From positions 1 through 64,000 of the forward strand of contig URRB01000006.1 of the NCBI GenBank assembly GCA_900550195.1: DNA of 64,000 nt. The letters run 5' to 3'. Every line of letters starts with the position of its first letter. The stretch's first letter is position 1. A program made the position numbers and the translations under genes. This document shows positions 26,955 to 35,950 of the stretch, piece by piece. The stretch is from an uncultured Collinsella sp. GTDB taxonomy: Bacteria; Actinomycetota; Coriobacteriia; Coriobacteriales; Coriobacteriaceae. The notes below the pieces were generated by a model. That model made no database searches, was not told the DNA's origin, and saw only the letters and a program-made list of their open reading frames with translations.

Positions 26955-28055
26955 ATGGATTTGCTGATTGATATTCTGCTCGACGCCGGCAAGGACACGC
27001 TCTCGCTGCTGCCGTTCTTGTTGGTGACGTATCTGGCCCTCGAGACCTTGGAGCACGTTGCGGGCGACCGCGTTAACGGGGCCATCAAGCGCGCCGGCGC
27101 CGCGGGTCCCGTGGTTGGCTCGTTGCTGGGTATGGTGCCGCAGTGCGGCTTTTCGGCCATGGCGGCAACGCTGTACGCCGGTCGCGTCGTGACCTTGGGC
27201 ACGTTGGTGGCGGTGTTCCTTTCGACCTCCGACGAGATGCTGCCGCTGCTACTTGCCGAGCAGGTTCCCGTGCAGACTATGGCGATGCTTTTGGCTTCGA
27301 AAGCGCTGATCGCACTGGTCACGGGCTTTATCGTAGATGCCGCCATTCGCGGTCTGCGCCGCAACGCTCGCGCGCATGCGGCGATTCGCCGTACCGTGCT
27401 GGGAACCGCGGCCAACCCGGCCCACGTGAACTGCGCGCACGACGACCACACTGGCGGTGACATCATCGACGAGGTGGCCGAGGCGGGCGTGAGCGCCGAC
27501 CACATCCACGAGTTGTGCGAGCGCGACCATTGCGGTTGCGATGATGATGAAGATGAACACGAGCGCGACCACGGACACAGCCATGACCACGGTCACACGG
27601 GCGAGCATGAGCACCACCACGGCCATGGGCACGACCACGGTCACTCCCACGAAGGGACGCCTGTCCTGTCGATCATCCGCAGCGCGATCTCGCACACCGT
27701 GCAGGTCTCGGTATTCATTTTTCTGGTGACGCTGATTCTGGTCGCCGTGCTCGAGACCTTCGGCGAGTCCGCGATCGAGCAGTTCCTGCGTGGCAACGAG
27801 ACGCTCGCCGTCCTGGGTTCGGCGCTTGTCGGCCTGATCCCCAACTGCTCGGCGAGCGTGGTCATTACGCAGCTGTACCTGGAGGGCGCGCTACAGCTGG
27901 CACCGATGCTCGCCGGCACGCTTATCTCCGCCGGCGTGGGCTACCTGGTGTTGTTCCGCACCAACCGCAGTGCCCGCGAGAACGTCATGTTCCTGGTCAT
28001 GATGTACGTCATCGGCGCCGGTTGGGGAATCGTTCTCTCTGCCTTTGGTCTCTAA
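26955..28055 (+). CDS. Putative heavy-metal exporter with His-rich loop (10-TM, ArsP_2-like)
   Basis: The 366-aa membrane protein has two similar hydrophobic halves, each with a short conserved turn, GMVPQCGFSAMAATLYAGR and GLIPNCSASVVITQLYLEG, joined by a hydrophilic loop (about 150-235). The loop has over 20 His plus Cys and Asp, as in C-G-C-D-D-D and repeated HGHDHGHSH. This fits the family annotated as putative arsenic or heavy-metal efflux (PF11449). The substrate is probably a divalent metal, given the loop, but this is not shown. Two CTAGGAC motifs precede it at about 26877 and 26908. Confidence 0.75.
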   Translation: MDLLIDILLDAGKDTLSLLPFLLVTYLALETLEHVAGDRVNGAIKRAGAAGPVVGSLLGMVPQCGFSAMAATLYAGRVVTLGTLVAVFLSTSDEMLPLLLAEQVPVQTMAMLLASKALIALVTGFIVDAAIRGLRRNARAHAAIRRTVLGTAANPAHVNCAHDDHTGGDIIDEVAEAGVSADHIHELCERDHCGCDDDEDEHERDHGHSHDHGHTGEHEHHHGHGHDHGHSHEGTPVLSIIRSAISHTVQVSVFIFLVTLILVAVLETFGESAIEQFLRGNETLAVLGSALVGLIPNCSASVVITQLYLEGALQLAPMLAGTLISAGVGYLVLFRTNRSARENVMFLVMMYVIGAGWGIVLSAFGL

Positions 28056-28074
28056 GCCCAAAAATCTACCTTGG

Positions 28075-28557
28075 TTAGCGCAGCAGCTCGGTGAGGCTGC
28101 GCTTAAAGCGGGCCCGGTCTTCGCTGGTAAATGCCGCCGGACCGCGAGTGCGACCGCCGGCGCGGCGCACCTTCTTTTCCTCGTGGCGAATAAACAGTTG
28201 CATGTCGATGGTCGCCTTATCGTAGACGCGCCCGCGCACGCCGATGGCGGCGGCATCGCGCCCGAGCACCATGCTCGCCAAGCCAATGTCCTGCGTCACG
28301 ACTACATCGCCCGCCTGCAGGCGTTCGACAATGGCAAAGTCGGCGCTGTCGGCGCCCACGCTCACATCGAGCGTCGTGACCCAAAATCCGCGTCGCGCAT
28401 GCTCGACGTCGCGCGGATCGTCGCGGCGAATGTGGCGTTCCAGGTTCTGTGTGCTGTTGCCGGCGATAACGACGGCGACGCCCGCCCGCCGCGCGCAGTC
28501 AATCGACTCGCGCGTGACCGGGCAGGCGTCTGCATCAATAAAGAGCGTTCGCGGCAT
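28075..28557 (-). CDS. YaiI/YqxD-family protein (DUF188)
   Basis: The 160-aa protein begins FIDADACPV and contains VSVGADSADFAI, VVTQDIGLAS and the Arg-rich C-terminus RRAGGRTRGP, all characteristic of the UPF0178 family, which resembles PIN/NYN nucleases. Its biochemical role is unknown. The ATG directly follows the stop of the upstream membrane protein gene (TAGATG), so the two are translationally coupled. Confidence 0.88.
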   Translation of the reverse strand: MPRTLFIDADACPVTRESIDCARRAGVAVVIAGNSTQNLERHIRRDDPRDVEHARRGFWVTTLDVSVGADSADFAIVERLQAGDVVVTQDIGLASMVLGRDAAAIGVRGRVYDKATIDMQLFIRHEEKKVRRAGGRTRGPAAFTSEDRARFKRSLTELLR

Positions 28558-29160
28558 CTAGTGCACCAGTTTGCCAAATTGAATAGCGCGAACAATCAGC
28601 GTTACGCCAAACACCAGCAGTGCGGCGCCGCTAAAGATGGCGAGCATCTTGGCCGACCACAGCGGATAGATAAACACGAACATGCCGGCGATGATGGAGA
28701 GCGCGCCGCTCAGGATGGCGAGGGCACGGTTGGACGAAAGCTCGGACTCCAGAATGGACATGACACCTTCGACGATCCAGCCAAAGCCGGCCACGATAAC
28801 CACCATCGTGGTGAGCGTCGCGGTCGAGAAGGCCTGGTTGCGCAGGATTATGACGCCGCCCAAGATAATGAGTAGGTTGGAGATGATGCTCGTCACGCGC
28901 CAGCCGGTGGGCAGCAGTGGCTCGAAAACAGCGGTAAACAGCCTGATCGCGGCCGTGATCACAAAGTAGAAGCCCAAGACGGTCGTTAGGAAGACGAGGG
29001 ACTTGGCGGGCGCAAACAGCAGTGCGATGCCGGCGACGAGCGCCAAGACGCCCGTGATGGCGTAAATCCAGCGCACGGCCTTGACGGCCTTGCCTGCCAT
29101 GCTTTTCTCGTCAAATCCAAACTGGCTCGATTTTTGGTCATCGTTCTTAAAGATGCCCAT
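28558..29160 (-). CDS. HdeD/DUF308-family membrane protein
   Basis: The 200-aa protein has six hydrophobic helices in three related hairpins (for example ITGVLALVAGIALLFAP and GALSIIAGMFVFIYPLWSA) after a short polar N-terminus, matching the DUF308/HdeD family, one member of which is an acid-stress protein in E. coli. AAAGGAGACATT precedes the ATG. It is divergent from the nitroreductase gene and coupled to the DUF188 gene. Confidence 0.85.
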   Translation of the reverse strand: MGIFKNDDQKSSQFGFDEKSMAGKAVKAVRWIYAITGVLALVAGIALLFAPAKSLVFLTTVLGFYFVITAAIRLFTAVFEPLLPTGWRVTSIISNLLIILGGVIILRNQAFSTATLTTMVVIVAGFGWIVEGVMSILESELSSNRALAILSGALSIIAGMFVFIYPLWSAKMLAIFSGAALLVFGVTLIVRAIQFGKLVH

Positions 29161-29348
29161 AATGTCTCCTTTCCGTGCGGCGTAAGCCTTGATCGTTGCA
29201 ACCAGTATCGCCTAAAGGCGCTGGCGTATGGGTCGGGGAGGGCGAAACGTAACCCAAAGGCCCCGAATTGTTTCCGTTGTTCCCCACGTCGCGATTTTCT
29301 ATTCAACAGGTGTAGAACATTGCAGCCCTGTTCGCTATTGCCTACGTT

Positions 29349-29367
29349 TTAGGTTAGATTTTCCTAA
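29349..29367. promoter_or_regulatory. DtxR/IdeR-like iron box
   Basis: TTAGGTTAGATTTTCCTAA matches the classical 19-bp DtxR/IdeR palindrome at 15 positions and lies 28 bases upstream of the nitroreductase ATG. A DtxR-type regulator is encoded at 20297. Confidence 0.5.
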
Positions 29368-29395
29368 GAACAATTGCCCGAAATTGGGGGTCCCT

Positions 29396-30067
29396 ATGAA
29401 CGAAACAGTTCCCGCGGCGCCGTCGAGCGCGGAGTCGATGGCAAAGCAAGGTTGCGAAAAGCTCGGCCTGGACACGTTTGACGCGCTGGTCCGCCGCGCC
29501 CGCACGTGCCGCCGATTTGACGAGTCCATGCGCGTGCCGCGCGAGTTTTTGCTCGAGCTGGCGGAACTGGCGCACCTGGCTCCGTGTGGTGCCAATGCTC
29601 AGCGTCTTCGTTTTCATGCGGTAAGCGGTGCAGGGGACTGCGCGCGCGTGTTTGACGAGCTTGCATGGGCCGGCGCGCTTAAGGACTGGTCGGGTCCTGC
29701 CGAGGGCGAGCGCCCGACCGGCTACATCGCGATTCTTGCCGAGCGCGCCGTTCCGGGCAAGCCCGCCGCTCCTATTACCGAGGTCGACACGGGCATTGCC
29801 GCGCAGACGATGATGCTCGCCGCCCGCAGCGCCACGCCCGAGGTGGCTGCCTGCATGTTCAAGGCCTTTACGCCCCACGCGATCGATGCCATGGGGCTCG
29901 ATAGCGACAAGTATGAGCTCAAGCTGATCATGGCGTTTGGCGTTCCGGCCGAGACACAGGTGATCGATGCGATCGATTCCAACCCCGACGGCTCCATCAA
30001 TTATTGGCGCGACGAGGCGCAGGTGCACCACGTACCCAAGCGCCCGCTTGTCGACGTACTGGTGTAG
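29396..30067 (+). CDS. Nitroreductase-family FMN oxidoreductase
   Basis: The 223-aa protein has the nitroreductase fold markers RRARTCRRFDE near the N-terminus (FMN phosphate binding), HLAPCGANAQRLRF and a C-terminal AFGVPAETQ, followed by a short LV-ending tail. These enzymes reduce nitro, quinone or flavin substrates with NAD(P)H. It lies behind a DtxR-like box, suggesting iron control, and precedes an H2 hairpin. The physiological substrate is unknown. Confidence 0.82.
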   Translation: MNETVPAAPSSAESMAKQGCEKLGLDTFDALVRRARTCRRFDESMRVPREFLLELAELAHLAPCGANAQRLRFHAVSGAGDCARVFDELAWAGALKDWSGPAEGERPTGYIAILAERAVPGKPAAPITEVDTGIAAQTMMLAARSATPEVAACMFKAFTPHAIDAMGLDSDKYELKLIMAFGVPAETQVIDAIDSNPDGSINYWRDEAQVHHVPKRPLVDVLV

Positions 30068-30099
30068 TTGAGCGTCACCGCGGTGTGATCCGGCGGTAA

Positions 30100-30134
30100 A
30101 CCACCACAAAGGTACCTGTCCCCTTTGCGGTGGT
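30100..30134 (-). repeat. H2-family hairpin repeat, copy 2
   Basis: ACCACCACAAAGG and CCTTTGCGGTGGT enclose TACCTGTCC, so the GGGACAGG core is on the minus strand. It lies between the nitroreductase stop and the first phosphatase start, which is 15 bases away. Confidence 0.8.
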
Positions 30135-30149
30135 GCGAGGGGAGGACGT

Positions 30150-30692
30150 GTGGCAGATTTGTATTTGGTGCGGCATGGGCAGACTGAGCTCAATGTGCAG
30201 AACATTTTGCAGGGTGGGCACGATTCGCCGCTTACGGCGCGCGGGCGCGAGCAGGCGCTGGCGACGCGCGCGGCGTTTGAGGCGCGTGGCGTGACCTTTG
30301 ACCGTGTGTATTCCTCGCCGTTGGGCCGGGCGCGGCATACGGCTGAGCTAATTGCTGGTGAGGGCCGCTCGATAGAGCTGGTCGATGACCTGCGCGAGTG
30401 GCATTTGGGCTCGCTGGAGGGTACATCAAATCGCGAGATGCCGCCGCAGCCCTGGGGTGATTATCCGGTGGCCTTTGGTGGCGAGTCTGAAGGCGAGCTC
30501 CAGTCGCGCATGGTCGCGGCGCTGTCCCACATCATGGCCAGGCCGCAGCACGACTGTGTGCTGGCAGTCTCCCACGGCTCTTCCTGCCAGGAGTTTCTTG
30601 AGTATGTGACTGGCAGGGGAGAGCTACCCGACAACGGTGCCGTGCTTCATTTTGGCTATTGCGACGGTGCGTTTTCGCTCCTTGATTGGTAA
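30150..30692 (+). CDS. Histidine phosphatase superfamily protein (PGM-like), first of a tandem pair
   Basis: The 180-aa protein starts at a GTG behind GAGGGGAGGAC and has the RHG motif LVRHGQTELN, SSPLGRARHTAEL and VSHGSS with the second catalytic His. It resembles alpha-ribazole phosphatase (CobC), phosphoserine phosphatase of the PGM type and other dPGM relatives. The neighbour 17 bases downstream is a paralogue. Substrate unknown. Confidence 0.85.
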   Translation: MADLYLVRHGQTELNVQNILQGGHDSPLTARGREQALATRAAFEARGVTFDRVYSSPLGRARHTAELIAGEGRSIELVDDLREWHLGSLEGTSNREMPPQPWGDYPVAFGGESEGELQSRMVAALSHIMARPQHDCVLAVSHGSSCQEFLEYVTGRGELPDNGAVLHFGYCDGAFSLLDW

Positions 30693-30709
30693 CGAACGAA
30701 AGGACCCCT

Positions 30710-31345
30710 ATGAATAAAGACCTGTATCTGGTTCGTCATGGGCAGACAATATTCAACCTTAAGCGCATTATTCAGGGTTGGAGTGACTCGCCGCTCACGC
30801 AGCTGGGATGCGACCAGGCGGCGCGTGCCGGCATGTTCTTACGTGCGCGCGGCATTGAACCCGATCATGCCTACACCTCCACACTTCATCGCACCGAGCA
30901 GACTATCGCCAACCTGTGGCCGGGCTTGGCGTACGAGCGCCTGGACGGTCTGCGTGAGTGGTTCTTTGGCGACTTTGAGGCCGAGCGCGTGATGCTTATG
31001 CCCGAGCGCCCGTGGCGAGATTTCTATCGTCAGTTTGGCGGCGAGGGCCAGATGCAGGTGCGCGAGCGCATGGCGGCGACGATAACCGATCTTATGCGAC
31101 GTCCGGACCACGAGTGCGTGCTCGCGGTGAGCCACGGCTCGGCTATCAAGGAGTTTTTGGACCACGTGCGGGGCGCGGCGGCCGACGAGCGCGAACGCGT
31201 GCCGGGCAACTGCTCAGTGCTGCAGTTTGCGTTTGACGATGCGGCCGATACGTTTGAACTGGTCGAAGTCTTTACGCAGGAAGACTACGCGCGCGAGCTG
31301 GGGCTTGAACCGCTCGTGGCTACTGCGGGTCCGCAGCGCGGATAA
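30710..31345 (+). CDS. Histidine phosphatase superfamily protein (PGM-like), second of a tandem pair
   Basis: The 211-aa protein shows LVRHGQTIFN, YTSTLHRTEQT and VSHGSAIKEFL. It shares the fold and active site of its upstream neighbour (30150) but is longer at the C-terminus. GAAAGGACCCCT precedes the ATG. A hairpin at 31393 closes the pair. A role as a PGM-type phosphoserine phosphatase is conceivable, since serA and serC lie 2-5 kb away without a SerB, but that is inference. Confidence 0.85.
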   Translation: MNKDLYLVRHGQTIFNLKRIIQGWSDSPLTQLGCDQAARAGMFLRARGIEPDHAYTSTLHRTEQTIANLWPGLAYERLDGLREWFFGDFEAERVMLMPERPWRDFYRQFGGEGQMQVRERMAATITDLMRRPDHECVLAVSHGSAIKEFLDHVRGAAADERERVPGNCSVLQFAFDDAADTFELVEVFTQEDYARELGLEPLVATAGPQRG

Positions 31346-31392
31346 CGCGAGCGCGGCGGCACGGGTCGTCGGCATAACTTCTCGACGCAAAA

Positions 31393-31429
31393 GGGGCGGA
31401 GATGCATGTACCTGCTGCATCTCCGCCCC
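31393..31429. terminator. Bidirectional terminator between convergent genes
   Basis: GGGGCGGAGATGCA (31393-31406) and TGCATCTCCGCCCC (31416-31429) pair perfectly. The minus-strand transcript continues into TTTT; the plus-strand one into TGTTTG. Confidence 0.85.
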
Positions 31430-31474
31430 CTGTTTGTTGGGCTGCCGATTTTTGTGCTGGACGGTCTGGTCTTG

Positions 31475-32155
31475 CTAGAACCGCGCGACCTGGTGCGTGA
31501 GCAGACCCGTCGGAACCTGCGCCGCGCCGCCGCTGACCTGCGCGGCGGGGAAGAGCGCAGCTACGGCAAAGTTGAACGGCTCTTTGCCCGTGTAGGTGCC
31601 GGCGGCACGTGCATCGTCGGCCAGGAGCTGTGATGCCTCGACTAGTGCGACAGCGTAGGCAGGGTCGTCGGCCAGTGCCGGCTCCGGCGCCTGGTCGAGC
31701 ATGGCGCGGATGGCCCCGACGGCGTCCTCGCGCTTGACCTCCCACACGCGGTGCGTAATGCCGGCGGGGTCGGTGACGGCATAGAGTGAAGCGCCCTCTT
31801 TTGTGGCGCCGAGGATGATATCCATGACGGGAGAGGCTTCGTAGACAAGCGTTACGGGACGGGGCTGTACCTTGAGGTCGGCGATTGCGCGCGCAGCGGC
31901 GGTCGTATCGGCGGCAACCGCGTCGCCGCCCGCCAGCGCACCAACCGGGCAGATCGCCACGACACCCGTCACACGTCCCGGCTCGCCCGAGCATTCGTAC
32001 ACGTAATACGCCGCACCCGGGTCCTTGAGCATCAGACCATCGGCAATGGCTCCGCGCAGAGCATCGTTGCCGCTCAGGATGCTGCCCATTGCAGGCAGCG
32101 CCTCGAGCACGCGGTCCTGAGCCGGGCGGATGCAGGGAAACGGAAGTGCTTTCAT
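31475..32155 (-). CDS. Short DUF1015-like protein
   Basis: The 226-aa protein begins MKALPFPCIRP and contains GAAYYVYECSG, GVVAICPV, VTLVYEASP and ITHRVWEVKRE, in the order seen in DUF1015 proteins, which are usually about 400 residues long. The HExTR and ADGHHR motifs of the full family are missing, so any activity may be lost or different. DUF1015 genes are often near serC/serA (from memory), and the serine genes lie upstream on the same strand here. Function unknown. Confidence 0.6.
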   Translation of the reverse strand: MKALPFPCIRPAQDRVLEALPAMGSILSGNDALRGAIADGLMLKDPGAAYYVYECSGEPGRVTGVVAICPVGALAGGDAVAADTTAAARAIADLKVQPRPVTLVYEASPVMDIILGATKEGASLYAVTDPAGITHRVWEVKREDAVGAIRAMLDQAPEPALADDPAYAVALVEASQLLADDARAAGTYTGKEPFNFAVAALFPAAQVSGGAAQVPTGLLTHQVARF

Positions 32156-32194
32156 GGGCGGTCCTAACGCACGAGTCGGTTTGTTCGCGGCTTA

Positions 32195-33415
32195 TTATGC
32201 CCCAACTTGGCCGCTCGCGTCCCAGAGCACGTTATCGGCGAGCGCGATTAGCACCTGCTGACAACGAACGATATCGGCGTGGGGCACATATTCGTTGGGC
32301 TTGTGCGCGAGCGCGAGCGACCCGGGACCGTAGCTCATGCAATTGCGGTTACCTGTCTTGCCGGCAATGACGGCGGTGTCGGTGTAGCCGGTAAAGAAGC
32401 CGACGGTCGTGTCCGCGTCCGTCACGTCATCGGCGGCACGCTTGAGCGCTGCTGGAAGGGGAGAGTTCGGGTCGCGCTCGATGGCGGGGCGGTCGCCCGT
32501 CACGGTGTAGCTGCCATGGCAACCGGGAACGGCGGCTTCGGCGACGGCGATGGCCTGCTCTACCATGCGCGTCGCGGCGGCCGTATCGGTCGGAGGCGTC
32601 AGACGCATGTCGACCCAGACTTTGGCGCGGTCGGGTACGACGTAGGGGCGATATCCGCCCTCGATTTGGCCAAACGTGATGGTCGAAGGCCCCAGCTCAT
32701 CGTGCGCGGGCAGCGCCATAAACGCGCGACGGAGCGAACACACGACCTCGGCCATGGCAGCGACGGCATCCGCGCCCTTCCAGGGCTGGCTCGCATGCGC
32801 CGTCACGCCAGTCATTTCAATCTCGAACCACGTACGCCCCTTGTGCGCCACCTGGATCTGTCCGTCGGTGGGCTCGGTGTCCAGCACCCATTCACGCGAG
32901 CCGACCCAGCCAGCATCGATCGTGGCCTCTGAGCCGCGCATAAAGTCCTCCTCGTCGACCGAGCAAATGAGTGAGAAGCCACGGCGGGGCAGCGCGCCAT
33001 CCGCCGCCACGCGCTCGAGCGTATGGACCAGTGCGGCAATGGCGCAGGCCAGGCCACCCTTCATATCGCAGGCACCGCGGCCATAGAGTTTATCGTTGCG
33101 CACGATCGCTCCGAGCGGCGGAATGTCCGCGTCCCAGCCATCGCCCAGTGTAACGGTATCCATATGGCAGATATAGACGAGCCGTGGCTCGTCGCTCAGT
33201 CCCGGCACGGTGACCATAAGGTTGCGGCGCCCGGGCAGCACCTCGAGTTCCTCAACCTGCACGGCATCGAGTACCGGATGGCTCAGCTGCGCCAACCGTT
33301 CCTCAACCAACGCTTTGATATAGCGTTCAATCTCGCCCTCATACGCACCTGGGTCGGAACTGTCGATCCGCACGAGCCCTTGCGTAAGCCGCCAGGCAAA
33401 ATCTGTATCAACCAT
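32195..33415 (-). CDS. M20-family deacylase/peptidase (ArgE/DapE-like)
   Basis: The 406-aa enzyme has CHMDTVTLGD, GRGACDMKGGLA, SVDEEDFMRGS and a late FFTGYTDTAV region, with the dimerisation domain in between (VTAHASQPWKG). These are the metal-site motifs of the ArgE/DapE/CPG2 group, which remove acyl groups from amino acids or cut dipeptides. The start follows GTGAGGTGCCT; the frame stays open upstream without a site. It lies downstream of serA behind a terminator. The substrate is not assignable. Confidence 0.82.
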   Translation of the reverse strand: MVDTDFAWRLTQGLVRIDSSDPGAYEGEIERYIKALVEERLAQLSHPVLDAVQVEELEVLPGRRNLMVTVPGLSDEPRLVYICHMDTVTLGDGWDADIPPLGAIVRNDKLYGRGACDMKGGLACAIAALVHTLERVAADGALPRRGFSLICSVDEEDFMRGSEATIDAGWVGSREWVLDTEPTDGQIQVAHKGRTWFEIEMTGVTAHASQPWKGADAVAAMAEVVCSLRRAFMALPAHDELGPSTITFGQIEGGYRPYVVPDRAKVWVDMRLTPPTDTAAATRMVEQAIAVAEAAVPGCHGSYTVTGDRPAIERDPNSPLPAALKRAADDVTDADTTVGFFTGYTDTAVIAGKTGNRNCMSYGPGSLALAHKPNEYVPHADIVRCQQVLIALADNVLWDASGQVGA

Positions 33416-33499
33416 AGGCACCTCACAGATAGTTAGGTCAACATACAGATTGTATGCCAAGAAGCGGCTCGGTGCATTTAATGGAGCGCTCACAAAAAC

Positions 33500-33529
33500 G
33501 GGGGCGCCTCTCGTGCGAAAGGCACCCCC
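33500..33529 (-). terminator. Intrinsic terminator of the serC-serA transcript
   Basis: On the minus strand GGGGGTGCCT and AGGCGCCCCC pair with one mismatch and are followed by GTTTTTG. A second inverted repeat (TGACGGGCAG, 33548-33580) lies between it and the serA stop. Confidence 0.75.
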
Positions 33530-33592
33530 GCGGGCATTCAATGTCAGTGACGGGCAGGCCACATGGGGAGCTGCCCGTCAGGTCAGTCGGCG

Positions 33593-34756
33593 CTACTTGA
33601 TCACGCGCACGCGATACATCGACGGAATCTGCTTGAGCGCCTCGATGGTGCTGCTGTCCAGGTGCTCGTCGGTGTCGAACATGGTGTAGGCGTTCTCGCC
33701 GGCGGACTCGTTGGTCATACGCTGCACGTTGGCGTTGTCCTTGGCCAGGATCGCCGTGATCTGGCCGATCATGTTGGGCACGTTGGCGTGCAGGCAGGCG
33801 ATGCGGCTTGCGGCGCGCGCCTTGCCCATGCTGCAGGCGGGGTAGTTGACGCTGTGAGCGATGTTGCCGTTCTCCAGGTAATCCTTGAGCTCGCTGATGG
33901 CCATGTCGGCGCAGTTGGCCTCGGCCTCGCCGGTGCCGGCGCCCGAGTGCGTGGTGATAAACGTATTGGGCATCTTGACGGTCTTGGGCGTGGCGAAGTC
34001 GCAGCTAAACCAGCTGAGTTTGCCCGCGCGCAGGGCGGCGTCGACGGCGTCTTCGTCGATGATGGTCTCGCGTGCGTAGTTGATGAGCACGGCGTCGGGT
34101 GCCAGCAGGTTAATCTGCTCGGTGCTGATCATGCCGATGGTGTCTGCCTTGCTGGGCACGTGCACGGTGAGGTAGTCGCAGCCGCGGCACAGATCCTCGA
34201 GCGTGCCCACGCGCTGCACCTCGCGGCTCAGCACCCACGCGTGCTCGACGGAAATGAACGGATCGTAGCCGTAAACGTCCATGCCCAGATCGACGCAGGC
34301 GTTGGCGACCTTGGAGCCCACGTTGCCCAGACCGATAACGCCGATGCGCTTGCCCTTGAGCTCGCGGCCCACAAAGGCCTTCTTGGCCTTCTCGGCGTCG
34401 ACCTGGATCTCGGGGTCGTCGGCGTTGTCGCGCACCCAGTTCATCGACTGCACCACGCCGCGGCTCGAAAGCACCAGCATGCCCAGGACGAGCTCCTTGA
34501 CGGCGTTGCTGTTGGCACCGGGGGAGTTAAAGACGACGACACCCTTCTTGGCGTACTCCTCGACGGGAATGTTGTTGACGCCGGCACCGCAGCGGGCGAT
34601 GGCGCGGATGCCTTCGGGCAGCTCGTAGCCGTGCAGGTCGGTCGAGCGCATCAGGATCGCGTCGGCCTCCTCGGCGGTGCTTACAAACTCGTAGCCCTCG
34701 CCAAACTCGACTTTGCCGTCTTTAGTGATGTCGTCGATGGTCTTAATCTTGCGCAT
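33593..34756 (-). CDS. serA: D-3-phosphoglycerate dehydrogenase
   Basis: The 387-aa enzyme oxidises 3-phosphoglycerate, the first step of serine synthesis. It has ARCGAGVNNIP, the NAD-binding GLGNVGSKVA, the catalytic Arg/Glu/His layout (NYARETIID, TTHSGAGT) and a C-terminal ACT-like domain (from about 315) containing the NVPNMIGQITAILA motif, but no intervening ASB domain. It is the second gene after serC, in a clear operon; AAGGAG precedes its start. Confidence 0.93.
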   Translation of the reverse strand: MRKIKTIDDITKDGKVEFGEGYEFVSTAEEADAILMRSTDLHGYELPEGIRAIARCGAGVNNIPVEEYAKKGVVVFNSPGANSNAVKELVLGMLVLSSRGVVQSMNWVRDNADDPEIQVDAEKAKKAFVGRELKGKRIGVIGLGNVGSKVANACVDLGMDVYGYDPFISVEHAWVLSREVQRVGTLEDLCRGCDYLTVHVPSKADTIGMISTEQINLLAPDAVLINYARETIIDEDAVDAALRAGKLSWFSCDFATPKTVKMPNTFITTHSGAGTGEAEANCADMAISELKDYLENGNIAHSVNYPACSMGKARAASRIACLHANVPNMIGQITAILAKDNANVQRMTNESAGENAYTMFDTDEHLDSSTIEALKQIPSMYRVRVIK

Positions 34757-34825
34757 GAAAAACTCCTTGGCAGGTTTGTTTAAAACAAGTGGTTTGAAGC
34801 GGCTGGTCGGCCCGCACGTTGCGGG

Positions 34826-35950
34826 CTAGTTAGATCGCGGACTCAAACTATGCTGCGCTTCGAAGTCCTTCATGTACGAGGCCAGTGCCTGCACGTCTTC
34901 CATGGTTACGGCGTTGTAGACGCTGGCGCGCATGCCACCCACCAGGCGATGACCCTTGACGTTTTGAATCTGGTGCTCGGCCGCGCCTGCGACAAAGGCC
35001 GCGTCGAGTCCGGCGTCGCCGGTGCGGAAGGTGACGTTGGCGATGGAGCTGCTGTCGGCCTGCGCGGTGCCTTGGAACAGTTCGCTGTGCTCGAGCAGGT
35101 CATAGAGCAGGTTGGCCTTGGCCCAGTTGCGCTCGACCATGGCGGCGAGTCCGCCGGTCTCTTCGACCCAATGGAACACCTTGCCGCACACGTAGATGCC
35201 AAAGGTGTTGGGCGTGTTGAGCATGGAGCCCTTGGCGGCCTGGGTCTTAAGGTCCATGTACTGCGGCGTCTGCGCAAAGGCGGGGCTTTCGGCGATAAGG
35301 TCGTCGCGCACGATGACCACGGTCACGCCTGCGGCGCCGGCGTTTTTCTGCGCGCCGGCGTAAATGAGCCCGTAGCGCTCAACGTCGAGCGGCTGTGACA
35401 AAAAGCAGCTCGAGACATCGGCGACCAGCGGCACATCGCCGCAGTTGGGCAGCTCGTGGTACATGGTGCCAAAGATAGTGTTGTTCTGGCAGATGTAGAC
35501 GTAGTCGAGCCCGTCGCCCGCGGCCTCGGCGGCAATGCGCGCGTTGACGTCGGCCATGTCTGGGATGCGGTCGAAATTGGTGTCCTCGGAGCTCGCGAGC
35601 AGCACGGCCTCGCCGTACTTGGCGGCTTCTTTGTATGCCTTGTTGGCAAAGTTGCCGGTCACGATGTAGCCGGCGCGCCCGCGGCGCATGAGGTTCATGG
35701 GGATGCCCGCAAACTGCAGCGTGGCGCCGCCCTGCAAAAACAGGACACGGTAGTTGTCGGGGATGCTCAGCAGACGACGCAGGGTTGCCTCGACGTCGTC
35801 GATAATCTGCTGGTACATGCTAGATCGATGGCTCATCTCGAGCACGGACATGCCACAACCGCGGTAGTCCATCATCTCGTCGGCGATCTCGGCGAGCACG
35901 CTGGTAGGCAGCGCGGCCGGGCCAGCTGAGAAGTTGTGCACACGTGCCAT
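34826..35950 (-). CDS. serC: Phosphoserine aminotransferase
   Basis: The 374-aa PLP enzyme converts 3-phosphohydroxypyruvate and glutamate to phosphoserine. It starts RVHNFSAGPAALP, typical of SerC, and has EMSHRS, LQGGATLQF and the PLP-lysine stretch YAGAQKNAGAAG. It lies 69 bases upstream of serA in the same direction. GAGGGGGAAC precedes the ATG. No serB follows. Confidence 0.94.
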   Translation of the reverse strand: MARVHNFSAGPAALPTSVLAEIADEMMDYRGCGMSVLEMSHRSSMYQQIIDDVEATLRRLLSIPDNYRVLFLQGGATLQFAGIPMNLMRRGRAGYIVTGNFANKAYKEAAKYGEAVLLASSEDTNFDRIPDMADVNARIAAEAAGDGLDYVYICQNNTIFGTMYHELPNCGDVPLVADVSSCFLSQPLDVERYGLIYAGAQKNAGAAGVTVVIVRDDLIAESPAFAQTPQYMDLKTQAAKGSMLNTPNTFGIYVCGKVFHWVEETGGLAAMVERNWAKANLLYDLLEHSELFQGTAQADSSSIANVTFRTGDAGLDAAFVAGAAEHQIQNVKGHRLVGGMRASVYNAVTMEDVQALASYMKDFEAQHSLSPRSN

